From JBOFEH01 sp051650265 (lineage in GTDB: Bacteria > Bacillota > Clostridia > Lachnospirales > Cellulosilyticaceae): DNA of 22,866 nt. The first letter of the stretch is position 1. Every line of letters begins with the position of its first letter. Of the stretch, positions 14,259-22,133 are shown in pieces. Under the pieces are notes generated by a model. That model worked only from the letters and a program-made list of their open reading frames with translations, ran no database searches and was not told the DNA's origin. The position numbers were made by a program, and so were the translations under genes. Location: the NCBI GenBank assembly GCA_051650265.1, contig JBOFIR010000049.1:1-22866 (forward strand), read 5' to 3'.

Positions 14259-15893
14259 ATGAAATCCTTATTTGTATTTATTCTTTATCTCAATACCTTA
14301 CTTTTTGCGAAATATAATCAACGTGAAGCGGAAGCCTTCTTTTATATCAAATGTATGATTTATGTGATCGCCAGTGGTATCCATTCTATTATTTTAGGCA
14401 TTCCTATTCCCATAGGTGCTATCATTATGATTATCCTATTTCATTTTGATACGACCAATCGTCATGCTAAACGTCACATGATCTATGTAGGGATTACAGT
14501 TTTTCTTCTTTCAAATATTACTTACAGTCGTATGATGTACCCTGTTCAAAAGCTTTATATGTATTACCATACGCAGAATATCCGAAAAATTGAAGTACTT
14601 GCTCATAGCCCTTATGATGAAAATAAATTACTTACAATTACAGACCCAGAAGAACTTCGCAACTGGACCAATGCACTCCAAGACAGTACACCTTATAGCT
14701 CTTGGAATTTTAAATCCATTCCTAGTGATATCGGCTATACCCTCAAGGTCTATTCCAATGAACATATAATGGATGTCTTTGTAAGCCGCTATACAGACAA
14801 AAACGCCAATATTTATGTCGACCAGCAAGCAGTTTCTTACTACAATTCAGATCTTCTTTCTTTGATTCATAACTATTCACCTGACATTCCACAAGTGCTC
14901 ACCATTAATACCTCCAAAGATGCGTATGCCAATATTTATAATGCACATATCCTCAATACCTTATGGCGAGAGATTATTTGGAGTGAAAAATCCCCATACT
15001 CTGATTCCGTAAGTAACAATTTTAAGATCCCAGCTTACCTCTTTCTAGATACACAGTTAGGCTGCAGGCTTTATTTTAGCACTGATTTTCTCTATGCTTA
15101 CATTCCAAACGAAGGCATCATGAAATTAACACCCTATCTCCAGACGATTCTGAGCCAACAATACATTCTTTCACACCTAGATTATGTCGACTCATTTCAC
15201 AAGTATGAGGCCAGCCATGTTCATACGCAACACGATGCTACCGTTCAATATTCTATTGAGTTAGATGACAGTGGTCTTTACTACGGACTTTACCTCCTGG
15301 ATCTGCAAAGCGACCGACGTACCTTGCTCCATACCGTGAGTTCACCTAACACAAAGTTTTTTATACTTAAATCACCTTATATTCTTCTATTGGATGAAAG
15401 TGATGACGGCCAATATTCTCTCATGCTTATTAATCAAAATGTGCCTGAAAAGCACCGCTACATTATGAAAAATGAAGCGATACTGCCTCACTCTATTTCA
15501 ATTTGTCCTCAAAATAGTAAGTTCGCCTATATCGTGACACAAAATGATCTCTCTTCACTCTATTTAGTATCTGACTATTACCACTCACCTAAACCTATTG
15601 CAACAGGTGATATCAGTGACTCTCTGTTCTTGTCAGATGATCAGATTGTATATACTCAAAAAATTGATCGTGAGAACATGCTTTGTGTTTACAATATCTC
15701 TCAAAATCAGCTGGTAAAATGTCTTTTTATACCTGGTTCTGTACAACTTCTTAAAGCAGAGAATCACCGTGTCTACTTTGTCGTTCAACAAATGGAAGGT
15801 AAAAATGCCAAAGAAGGCACTTTTTATCTGGATGAAAATCTAGATATTTTCCAAGCAGATCATACCATTCCTGCTAATAGTGATATTAATTAA
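14259..15893 (+). CDS. Unknown multi-pass membrane protein with large beta-rich domain
   Basis: The 544-residue protein has about four hydrophobic segments in the first 90 residues (about 1-18, 28-47, 50-64, 73-90), then about 450 residues without membrane segments. The first part of that (about 100-310) contains DPEELRNWTNAL and VQYSIELDDS-type strand blocks. The rest looks like degenerate propeller blades: SIDICPQN-like SISICPQNSKFAYIVTQND, then LYLVSDYYHSPKPI, then SLFLSDDQIVYTQK and VYNISQNQ, recalling TolB/PD40 repeats. It may be a sensor of extracellular ligands. The call rests on pattern only. It pairs with the upstream 166-residue protein and ends at a strong terminator. Confidence 0.8.
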   Translation: MKSLFVFILYLNTLLFAKYNQREAEAFFYIKCMIYVIASGIHSIILGIPIPIGAIIMIILFHFDTTNRHAKRHMIYVGITVFLLSNITYSRMMYPVQKLYMYYHTQNIRKIEVLAHSPYDENKLLTITDPEELRNWTNALQDSTPYSSWNFKSIPSDIGYTLKVYSNEHIMDVFVSRYTDKNANIYVDQQAVSYYNSDLLSLIHNYSPDIPQVLTINTSKDAYANIYNAHILNTLWREIIWSEKSPYSDSVSNNFKIPAYLFLDTQLGCRLYFSTDFLYAYIPNEGIMKLTPYLQTILSQQYILSHLDYVDSFHKYEASHVHTQHDATVQYSIELDDSGLYYGLYLLDLQSDRRTLLHTVSSPNTKFFILKSPYILLLDESDDGQYSLMLINQNVPEKHRYIMKNEAILPHSISICPQNSKFAYIVTQNDLSSLYLVSDYYHSPKPIATGDISDSLFLSDDQIVYTQKIDRENMLCVYNISQNQLVKCLFIPGSVQLLKAENHRVYFVVQQMEGKNAKEGTFYLDENLDIFQADHTIPANSDIN

Positions 15894-15903
15894 TGTTCAC
15901 TAT

Positions 15904-15941
15904 AAAAAAAGTGTTTCTAATCTCTTAGAAACACTTTTTTT
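15904..15941. terminator. Bidirectional terminator
   Basis: A perfect 17-bp stem (15904-15920 with 15925-15941) has a TCTC loop, an A-run on one side and a T-run on the other. It serves the unknown membrane protein gene and the convergent lipid kinase gene. Confidence 0.95.
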
Positions 15942-15949
15942 GTAGCCTT

Positions 15950-16843
15950 TTATTCACAATAGATTGGTAATTTATTTGGAATGATTTTGATCTCTAATGG
16001 AAATTGTGGTCCTTCTTCTCCGTCTACATCTGTTACAAATGTTTCATTTTCATTAAGGCATTCAATCTTCAAGTGATTACAACGCATATAGTCTACCTTA
16101 TCATCCCCCAGATGTTCCCCTTGAAGCACTTTAAGGAAGAGCCTAGGAATATCATGAAGCTCTACTTCTTTAATACAGACCGCATCTAAATAGCCATCTT
16201 CAATGCTCGCATCTTTTGCAAGTTTATTGAATCCCCCTGCACCTTGTCCATTGAAGATTAGTACTAATACGTATTTGTCTTCCTTCACTCGACTTTCTGT
16301 CGTAATTCTTAAAGACATAGCATTATAACTTTGTAGCTCCTCAATACCTTTGACATAGTACGCAAGTTTGCCAAATTTGTTTTTAAGGTCGATATCAATA
16401 ATGTGTGACACATTGCTAAAGAGCCCCATATTACACACATTAATGAAATACCGATCATTAACTTGTCCCACATCAACATATTTGATTTGATCTGCCTGTA
16501 TGAGATCTAGCGCGCCACGTATATGAGATGGTATATTGGCAGTACGTGCAAAGTCGTTGGCTGTGCCTAACGGTAAGATGCCTAGTGGCAAATCAAGCCC
16601 CTTCTTGAGGATTCCATTAATACATTCATTGACCGTGCCGTCTCCCCCCGAAACCAGAATCATATCTGTATTTTCCGTAGTAACTTCTTGCATAATATAC
16701 ATTTCAATATCACCCTTTTTTGCACTACGGTGTAATGTAAGTGTATAACCAAGTCCTTGTATACGTTTCACAATATAATCAAGATGTTCAGTGATCTGTT
16801 TGTTTCCTGCTTTTGGATTGTAAAGTAATACTGCATGTTTCAT
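15950..16843 (-). CDS. Diacylglycerol kinase family lipid kinase
   Basis: The 297-residue protein belongs to the DagK/YegS/BmrU lipid kinase family, which phosphorylates diacylglycerol or related lipids at the membrane face, returning them to phosphatidic acid. Seen are YNPKAG (8-13) and VSGGDGTVNECINGI (64-78) with the nucleotide-binding GGDGT (66-70), LPLGTANDFART (94-105, approximate), and the C-terminal sandwich with VDGEEG. The ATG at 16843 is chosen because GAGAGGAT lies about 9 bases upstream and the conserved fold begins there; an ATG at 16891 has no ribosome site. Its leader is about 100 bases long with a hairpin (16866-16890). The promoter lies against a DnaA box. Confidence 0.93.
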   Translation of the reverse strand: MKHAVLLYNPKAGNKQITEHLDYIVKRIQGLGYTLTLHRSAKKGDIEMYIMQEVTTENTDMILVSGGDGTVNECINGILKKGLDLPLGILPLGTANDFARTANIPSHIRGALDLIQADQIKYVDVGQVNDRYFINVCNMGLFSNVSHIIDIDLKNKFGKLAYYVKGIEELQSYNAMSLRITTESRVKEDKYVLVLIFNGQGAGGFNKLAKDASIEDGYLDAVCIKEVELHDIPRLFLKVLQGEHLGDDKVDYMRCNHLKIECLNENETFVTDVDGEEGPQFPLEIKIIPNKLPIYCE

Positions 16844-16865
16844 AAGTACTAATCCTCTCTCTTTA

Positions 16866-16890
16866 AGGACTTTTGTCGTCAATAAGTCCA
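16866..16890 (-). promoter_or_regulatory. Leader hairpin of the lipid kinase gene
   Basis: GGACTT and AAGTCC form an inverted repeat (16866-16890) in the 5' leader, with the stem extendable by imperfect pairs. Its role is unknown. Confidence 0.4.
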
Positions 16891-16950
16891 TTAAGCTTAT
16901 TCTGTGTACATTACGACTTATACTTCTATTCTATTTCTATTTTATTACAT

Positions 16951-16979
16951 ATAATACACAAATTTAACTTTATTGTCAT
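16951..16979 (-). promoter_or_regulatory. Sigma-A promoter of the lipid kinase gene
   Basis: On the minus strand ATGACA (16974-16979) and TATTAT (16951-16956) are exactly 17 bases apart. A perfect DnaA box (16980-16988) touches the -35 on its upstream side. Confidence 0.75.
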
Positions 16980-16998
16980 TGTGGATAAGTGTTTTATT

Positions 16999-17032
16999 AA
17001 TATTGTGTAAACCATTGGTAATACACAATATT
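16999..17032. repeat. Inverted repeat inside the DnaA-box cluster
   Basis: AATATTGTGTA (16999-17009) and its exact complement TACACAATATT (17022-17032) flank 12 bases. The arms contain TGTGTA/TACACA, close to the inner part of a DnaA box. There is no T-run, so a terminator is unlikely. Confidence 0.75.
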
Positions 17033-17141
17033 CTTATTGTACATATTATCCACACCCTTGTGTATAACTCTAAAAATTCATCTTTTTTTTATCCTGTGGA
17101 CAATTCATTTTTTCTTAAAAATCTATTCTATCCACAAATAA

Positions 17142-17169
17142 AGACTACTCCCATGATTGAGAGTAGCCT
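17142..17169 (-). terminator. Terminator of argS
   Basis: On the minus strand AGGCTACTC pairs with GAGTAGTCT (nine pairs, one G-T) around a 10-base loop and is followed by TTATTT. It starts ten bases after the argS stop and overlaps the last DnaA box. Confidence 0.7.
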
Positions 17170-17178
17170 GTGGATTTC

Positions 17179-18885
17179 TTACATTTGTTCTGGTGCACTA
17201 ACACCTAATAAGAAGAGTGCATTTTTCAGTACGTGTTTCACTGCAATTACCATTGCTAAACGTGCTTGTTTTACTTTTTCATCTTCTACTAAGATTGGGT
17301 TGTCATGATAGAATTTATTGAAGGCTTGTGCTAAGTCTACTGCATATCTTGCCATATAAGATGGTTCGTATTTTGCTGCCGCTTCGCTGATCTTCGCTTG
17401 GAATTCTCCAAGTTCTTTTGCTACCATAACAGATGCATCGTCTGTCAATACACTATAGTCCACATCAAGTACTGCATTGATATCAATGCCTGCTTTTCTA
17501 AGAACGCTACATGCTCTTGCATGTGTATATTGTACGTATGGTCCTGTTTCACCATCAAAGTTTAATACACGTTCCCATGAGAATTGAATATCTTTGATGA
17601 TATTGTTGTACATGTTATCAAATACAACTGCACCAACGCCTACTTGCATTGCCACTTCTTCTTTGTCTGGTAATGTAGGGTTTTTCTCTTCAATGACATC
17701 TTTTGTTTTTTGTACGGCTTCTCTGAGGATATCCTCAAGTAAAAGAACGTTTCCTTTTCTTGTTGATAATGATCCATTTTCCATACTTACCATACCAAAT
17801 GGTACGTGTACAAGGTCTGCTGCCCACTCATGCTCCATTTTATCAATTACTTTGAACCATTGCGCAAAGTGAAGGTTTTGTTGAAGTGCTGTTACATAGA
17901 TACATTTTTTGAAGTCATAATTCTCTTTTCTGTATTTTGCAGCTGTGATGTCTCTTGTTGCATAAAGCGTACTACCATCATTTTTTGTGATAAGACATGG
18001 TGGCATATTTTCTTCATCTAATCTTACAAGTTTAGCGCCTTCGCTCACTTCGATCAGACCTTTTTGCTCTAATTCTTCAATAACTGGTGTCATTTTATCA
18101 TTGTAGAATGCTTCACCATTGTAGCTATCAAATGTAACATCGAGCATTTTATATACACGCTCAAATTCATTTAAGCTGATATCTTTGAACCATTTCCAAA
18201 GTGCAAGTGCTTCTTCATCACCTTGTTCCATACGTGTAAAGTAATCTCTTGCTTCTTGATCAAGCTCTGGATTTTTCTCTGCTTCTTCATGGAATAATAC
18301 ATAGATTCTAAGAAGTTCTGAGATCCCTTTTTCTTCGATTGCTTCTTTACTTGAGTAGTTTTTGTAAGCAACGATGAGCTTACCAAATTGTGTTCCCCAG
18401 TCCCCTAAATGGTTAACACCTTCACAGTTGTAACCAAGTGCTTCGAAGATACGGTATAAGCTATGACCGATTACTGTAGATCTTAAGTGCCCTACGTGGA
18501 AAGGTTTTGCGATATTTGGTGATGAGTAGTCAATCACTACATTCCCTTTTGATTTAGAATGATCCATACCATATTCATCTTTTTGTGCAATAACTTCTGA
18601 AAGCACATTGCTTACAAGTGCTTCTTTATCAAGGTAGAAGTTAATATATGCATTGACATTTTCTACTTTTGCAATAAAGTCTGCTGCTGGAAGATTTGCT
18701 GCAATATCAGCTGCAATCATAGGTGGTGCTTTTCTCAATTCTTTTGCGAGTTTGAAGCAAGGAAATGCATAATCTCCCATTTCTGTGTTTGATGGTATTT
18801 CGATCATTGTATAAAGCTCGTCTACTGATAAGCTACTGATCTGGCTATTTAAAAGAGTGGCTAACTCTTGTTTAAAGTCTTTCAT
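17179..18885 (-). CDS. argS: Arginyl-tRNA synthetase
   Basis: This 568-residue class I synthetase attaches arginine to tRNA-Arg. The N-terminal Add-1 domain (about 1-90) binds the tRNA D-loop. SSPNIAKPFHVGHLRST carries the HIGH motif (HVGH 130-133), NHLGDWGTQFGKL is at 158-170, and SLSTRKGNVLLLEDIL stands in place of a standard KMSKS, as usual for ArgRS. The C-terminal anticodon-binding domain (DALR) starts near 450 and ends VSAPEQM. Length is normal. AAGGAG lies seven bases before the ATG. It is a single-gene unit with its own promoter and terminator; noc follows upstream in the same direction. Confidence 0.97.
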   Translation of the reverse strand: MKDFKQELATLLNSQISSLSVDELYTMIEIPSNTEMGDYAFPCFKLAKELRKAPPMIAADIAANLPAADFIAKVENVNAYINFYLDKEALVSNVLSEVIAQKDEYGMDHSKSKGNVVIDYSSPNIAKPFHVGHLRSTVIGHSLYRIFEALGYNCEGVNHLGDWGTQFGKLIVAYKNYSSKEAIEEKGISELLRIYVLFHEEAEKNPELDQEARDYFTRMEQGDEEALALWKWFKDISLNEFERVYKMLDVTFDSYNGEAFYNDKMTPVIEELEQKGLIEVSEGAKLVRLDEENMPPCLITKNDGSTLYATRDITAAKYRKENYDFKKCIYVTALQQNLHFAQWFKVIDKMEHEWAADLVHVPFGMVSMENGSLSTRKGNVLLLEDILREAVQKTKDVIEEKNPTLPDKEEVAMQVGVGAVVFDNMYNNIIKDIQFSWERVLNFDGETGPYVQYTHARACSVLRKAGIDINAVLDVDYSVLTDDASVMVAKELGEFQAKISEAAAKYEPSYMARYAVDLAQAFNKFYHDNPILVEDEKVKQARLAMVIAVKHVLKNALFLLGVSAPEQM

Positions 18886-18918
18886 GGTAGTCTCCTTCTA
18901 TATTAAGTTTTATTGTTT

Positions 18919-18947
18919 ATTGTACATAATTATCCAAGTGATCGCAA
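18919..18947 (-). promoter_or_regulatory. Sigma-A promoter of argS
   Basis: On the minus strand TTGCGA (18942-18947) and TACAAT (18919-18924) are exactly 17 bases apart, leaving a short leader of about 30 bases. Confidence 0.75.
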
Positions 18948-18960
18948 GGTGCACACAAGG

Positions 18961-19001
18961 CAATAAAAAACTGCTTATATGAAATACAGCAGTTTTTATT
19001 G
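18961..19001 (-). terminator. Terminator of noc
   Basis: AAAAACTGCT (18966-18975) pairs with AGCAGTTTTT (18988-18997) around a 12-base loop, with a T-rich exit on the minus strand. It lies about 20 bases after the noc stop. Confidence 0.85.
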
Positions 19002-19019
19002 ATCTCTATAGATGCATTA

Positions 19020-19820
19020 TTATTTTGTCATAGGGATTTTGATACGAATCTCGTATCCATCTGTTTCTTCAGTCATTGTATATTTTGCATCGATACCAGA
19101 TTGTTGAATCATACCCACTGCTTGTGTAATGGTATTAGTAAATAATCTAATATCGCGGAAAAACGCTTTGAACCTTGGATTTTTCTTTGGATCTGGCGCT
19201 TTGATTTCTGTAAGACTGACAAGAATCTGTTCGATGAGCTGCTCTGTTTTTTTAACATTAAGCTCCTGTTTATGTATTTTTTCCAAAACGTCTAATTGAT
19301 ATTCCTCTGTTGGTAATTTTAATAAAGCTCTCGCATGACGTTCTGTAAGATTATATTCTACTAATTTTTTCTTCACTTCTGGTGAGAGTTTTAAGAGTCT
19401 GAGTTTATTTGCAACTGTAGATTGGTTTTTACCTAATGTTTTTGCAAGCTCTTGTTGTGTATAACCATAGTCTTGCATCACAACTTGGTAGGCCTCACTT
19501 TCTTCTAAGAAATTCAGATTTTCTCTCTGAAGGTTCTCAATCAATGCGAGTACCGCGCTATCTTTTGTTGTAACATCTACAATCACTGCCGGGATTTGTG
19601 ATAAGCCTGCTATTTTAGATGCTTTTAATCTTCTTTCCCCTGCTATAAGCTCGTATGAATTACCTATCATACGCACTGTAATAGGCTGCATTAATCCGTG
19701 CTCTAAAATTGATGTCGCTAACTCCTCTAATGCCGCTTGGTTAAATACTTTTCTTGGCTGATATGGATTTGGTCTTACGCGCTCTATAGGTACGTACTGT
19801 ACGGTTAATTCTCTTTGCAT
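19020..19820 (-). CDS. noc: Nucleoid occlusion factor Noc (ParB-family CTPase)
   Basis: The 266-residue ParB paralogue has GERRLKAS (61-68), ENLQRENLN (95-103) and the HTH block GYTQQELAKTLGKNQSTVANK (119-139). At the four specificity positions it carries Gln133, Lys139, Lys144 and Arg161, exactly the Noc set, whereas ParB in this window has Arg, Ile, Thr and Gly. Noc blocks division over the nucleoid in Bacillus by holding DNA at the membrane. Here the protein begins at MQRELTVQYVPIERV, directly at the folded domain, so the membrane-binding amphipathic helix of the Bacillus protein is absent. The start is fixed: an in-frame TAA immediately precedes the ATG, with GAGGGGAG nine bases upstream. 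Confidence 0.92.
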   Translation of the reverse strand: MQRELTVQYVPIERVRPNPYQPRKVFNQAALEELATSILEHGLMQPITVRMIGNSYELIAGERRLKASKIAGLSQIPAVIVDVTTKDSAVLALIENLQRENLNFLEESEAYQVVMQDYGYTQQELAKTLGKNQSTVANKLRLLKLSPEVKKKLVEYNLTERHARALLKLPTEEYQLDVLEKIHKQELNVKKTEQLIEQILVSLTEIKAPDPKKNPRFKAFFRDIRLFTNTITQAVGMIQQSGIDAKYTMTEETDGYEIRIKIPMTK

Positions 19821-19864
19821 TTAGTACTGCTCCCCTCTCATCTTTTGTATCAAAACTATTTCTT

Positions 19865-19870
19865 AGTATA
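19865..19870 (-). promoter_or_regulatory. Possible -10 of noc
   Basis: On the minus strand TATACT lies about 45 bases before the start codon, preceded by TGTGA. No good -35 is visible. Confidence 0.35.
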
Positions 19871-19954
19871 TCACATTGTTTTACCAAAAACTACATTCTT
19901 CTCTAAAGTAATACTTTCAATTTCCCCTAACTTAAAAGCACACTCTTAGTTATT

Positions 19955-19973
19955 TGTCACATAGCTGTCACAT
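19955..19973 (+). repeat. TGTCACAT direct repeat upstream of the envelope-sugar operon
   Basis: TGTCACAT occurs at 19955-19962 and again at 19966-19973, a period of 11 bases, one helical turn. A -10-like TATATT follows at 19982-19987. The repeat is about 50-70 bases before the first gene, where a regulator could bind two subunits on one face. Confidence 0.5.
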
Positions 19974-20024
19974 TGAGATTTTATATTAGTTACAACAAAT
20001 ATAAAACAACAAGGAGTTTTTAAC

Positions 20025-21056
20025 ATGCATACTCATAGTACTATTTTCCCGCTATTAAAACATAAGATTATATTAATAACTGGTGGTACAGGCTCTTGGG
20101 GACAAGCGCTTGCATCCCGTTTACTAAAAGAAGACGTTGCTGAGATTCGCATTCTTGCACGCAATGAGAACCTCCAATTTGAATTCAATAAAGCTTGTAA
20201 CTGTGACAAGGTTAAGATGTATATTGGTGATATTCGTGATAAAAAGAGCCTACTTGAAGCCTGTCGTGGCGTCGATATTATCTTCCACTTTGCCGCACTC
20301 AAACACGTGCCGATCTGTGAAGCACAACCATTAGAAGCTATCAAAACCAATGTAGTGGGCACTCAAAATATTATTGATGTCGCCATTATGTGTAAAGTCA
20401 AGCAAGTCATCTATGCTTCTACAGACAAAGCCGTTGATCCATCCAATACTTATGGACTTACCAAAGCACTTGGTGAAAAACTCATTATTAGTGCCAATAA
20501 CAAGTCACTTCATACACGTTTTTCTTGCATTAGAAGTGGCAATATCCTCGGGAGCAATGGCAGTGTTCTTCCTATTTTCATGAAACAAATTGCTACTCAT
20601 CAGCCGATCTCTATTACAGATAAGCGTATGACCCGTTTCTTTATTACTATCGAAGAAGCACTTGAACATTTCTTGCATATTCTTACGATTGCTTCAGGTG
20701 GTGAAATTTTTATCTTAAAAATGCCATCTTTTAGAATTCAAGATATCGCTGAAGTCTTACTTGAACATGCCGGACTTAGTAGTGAGATGACCTTCGAAAT
20801 AGGTTTAAGACCAGGTGAACGTCTGGGTGAATCTTTGTTATGTGATAGTGAGAAAGATTGTGTTTATGATGTCCTTGGTCGCTATTATATGGTACTTCCA
20901 CCAAACATTTTTCACCCCTTACTAAGCGAATCTGATGTCCACCCTACTCAGATTCATTATCATTCAGACCATGCACTCATCTCAAAAGAAGCCGTAGCAA
21001 CTTATCTGCATACACATGGCTTCTTGCCAACCTCAGCGGAAGTAGGTCTTATGTAA
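20025..21056 (+). CDS. UDP-GlcNAc 4,6-dehydratase-like SDR (polysaccharide biosynthesis protein)
   Basis: The 343-residue protein is an extended short-chain dehydrogenase of the polysaccharide biosynthesis group (PF02719: PseB, FlaA1, CapD relatives), which convert UDP-GlcNAc to 4-keto-6-deoxy sugars. Seen are the NAD-binding GGTGSWG (20-26), FHFAALKHVPICE (87-99), and STDKAVDPSNTYGLTK with Thr133-Asp134-Lys135 and Tyr143/Lys147. The C-terminal LRPGERLGESLL is also typical. No membrane segments are present, so it is the soluble short type. AAGGAG precedes the ATG by about eight bases. Its stop overlaps the start of the MurG-type gene (TAATG), so the two are coupled. The precise product sugar is not known. 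Confidence 0.92.
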   Translation: MHTHSTIFPLLKHKIILITGGTGSWGQALASRLLKEDVAEIRILARNENLQFEFNKACNCDKVKMYIGDIRDKKSLLEACRGVDIIFHFAALKHVPICEAQPLEAIKTNVVGTQNIIDVAIMCKVKQVIYASTDKAVDPSNTYGLTKALGEKLIISANNKSLHTRFSCIRSGNILGSNGSVLPIFMKQIATHQPISITDKRMTRFFITIEEALEHFLHILTIASGGEIFILKMPSFRIQDIAEVLLEHAGLSSEMTFEIGLRPGERLGESLLCDSEKDCVYDVLGRYYMVLPPNIFHPLLSESDVHPTQIHYHSDHALISKEAVATYLHTHGFLPTSAEVGLM

Positions 21057-22123
21057 TGAAGCGTATCGTTCTAACTGGTGGTGGCACTGCAGGCCATGTG
21101 ATGGTCAATCTTGTGCTCATTCCTTACCTTCTTCAAGAAGGCTGGCAGATTACTTATATTGGTTCTTTAAGCGGTGTCGAAAGAGAACTCCTATCCAAGT
21201 TTCCTGAAGTGGATTATTATGGTGTGTCTACGGGAAAACTTAGAAGATATTTCTCATGGGAAAACTTCAAAGATCCCTTGAGGCTTTGTAAGGGGATCGT
21301 CGAGGCTACCAAGGTCATTCGAAGCAAACGTCCTTCACTTCTTTTCTCATGCGGCGGCTTTGTAAGCATTCCCGCTATCATCGGGGCGTGGTTCTGCCGT
21401 GTACCGATTGTTCTGAGAGAAACTGACTATTCACCAGGACTTGCTACAAGGCTAGCACTTCCTTTTGCAAAGCAAGTGTGCGTCACATTTCCAGATACAC
21501 TCAAAGAGCTTCCACTCTGCAAGAGACGCTATGATGGTCCTATTATCCGCCCCGACCTACTAGCCGGCGATGCGGCAATAGGTTTTGCACTCACAGGCTT
21601 GAGTGGTGCTAAGCCTGTTTTACTTTTCCTTGGCGGCAGCCAAGGTTCACTGCGTATCAATGAGCTGGTCATCAGCGCATTGCCTGCACTCCTAGAATGC
21701 TATGATGTGATCCATATTGTTGGGCCGAATCAGCCACTACTAACTGAGCCGCCTATTGGCTACAAAGCCTACAATTATGTAGGCGAGGACTTAGCGCATC
21801 TCTATGCGCTAGCCGATCTTGTGATCACCAGGGCTGGTTCAAATGCTTTATTCGAAGCATTATCCCTTCACAAACCACTGCTACTACTTCCACTTTCCAA
21901 GAAAGTGAGTAGAGGTGATCAGATCCTCAATGCCCAGTATGCCACTTCGCTGGGATATGCTAAAATGATTTTAGAAGAAGATCTCGGTGAAGCGTTGCTT
22001 CTTCGAGAAATCAATTATTTATATAAAAATCGTGCTCATTACCTTGATAGGCTATTAGCATTTTCTCATGAAAATGCCCTTTACAGACAACTTGAAGTCT
22101 TGAAAGTTTGGGCTAAAAAATAA
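21056..22123 (+). CDS. murG: MurG-type undecaprenyl-PP-MurNAc-pentapeptide GlcNAc transferase
   Basis: The 355-residue GT28 glycosyltransferase is of the type that adds GlcNAc to lipid I to make lipid II on the inner face of the membrane. Glycine loops are GGGTAGH (8-14), SCGGF (98-102) and GGSQGS (193-198). The donor-binding part is RAGSNALFEALSLHKPLLLLPL (259-280), followed by SRGDQILNA (285-293). The form GGGTAGHVMVNLVLIP and SRGDQ in place of the H-Q-NA seen in many MurGs is that of Staphylococcus aureus MurG rather than of E. coli. It lies in an operon with a sugar dehydratase and a phosphoesterase, not in the division cluster, so it could also be a second MurG using a related acceptor. 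Confidence 0.9.
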   Translation: MKRIVLTGGGTAGHVMVNLVLIPYLLQEGWQITYIGSLSGVERELLSKFPEVDYYGVSTGKLRRYFSWENFKDPLRLCKGIVEATKVIRSKRPSLLFSCGGFVSIPAIIGAWFCRVPIVLRETDYSPGLATRLALPFAKQVCVTFPDTLKELPLCKRRYDGPIIRPDLLAGDAAIGFALTGLSGAKPVLLFLGGSQGSLRINELVISALPALLECYDVIHIVGPNQPLLTEPPIGYKAYNYVGEDLAHLYALADLVITRAGSNALFEALSLHKPLLLLPLSKKVSRGDQILNAQYATSLGYAKMILEEDLGEALLLREINYLYKNRAHYLDRLLAFSHENALYRQLEVLKVWAKK

Positions 22124-22133
22124 AGGAGATATT

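Larger units (their letters stand above)
16980..17177. promoter_or_regulatory. Cluster of DnaA boxes (candidate origin element or DnaA-control region)
   Basis: This is part of a 335-base stretch without a gene. Two perfect DnaA boxes are present: TGTGGATAA at 16980-16988 (minus) and TTATCCACA at 17046-17054 (plus). Near matches are TGTGTATAA 17059-17067 (one change), TGTGGACAA 17095-17103 (one change), CTATCCACA 17128-17136 (one change) and TGTGGATTT 17169-17177 (two changes). An AT-rich flank (16920-16980) with repeated CTATT units lies to the left. The cluster also contains an 11-bp inverted repeat (16999-17032). Whether it starts replication or regulates the adjacent gene cannot be told from sequence; no dnaA gene is in the window. 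Confidence 0.8.

Noticed and set aside
16973..17308. 111-codon plus-strand frame across the DnaA-box gap and argS end
   Set aside because: It overlaps antisense argS and the box cluster and shows no ribosome site or protein-like composition.
19906..19918. AAAGTAATACTTT palindrome upstream of noc
   Set aside because: It is short and AT-only enough to occur by chance, with no repeat copies nearby.
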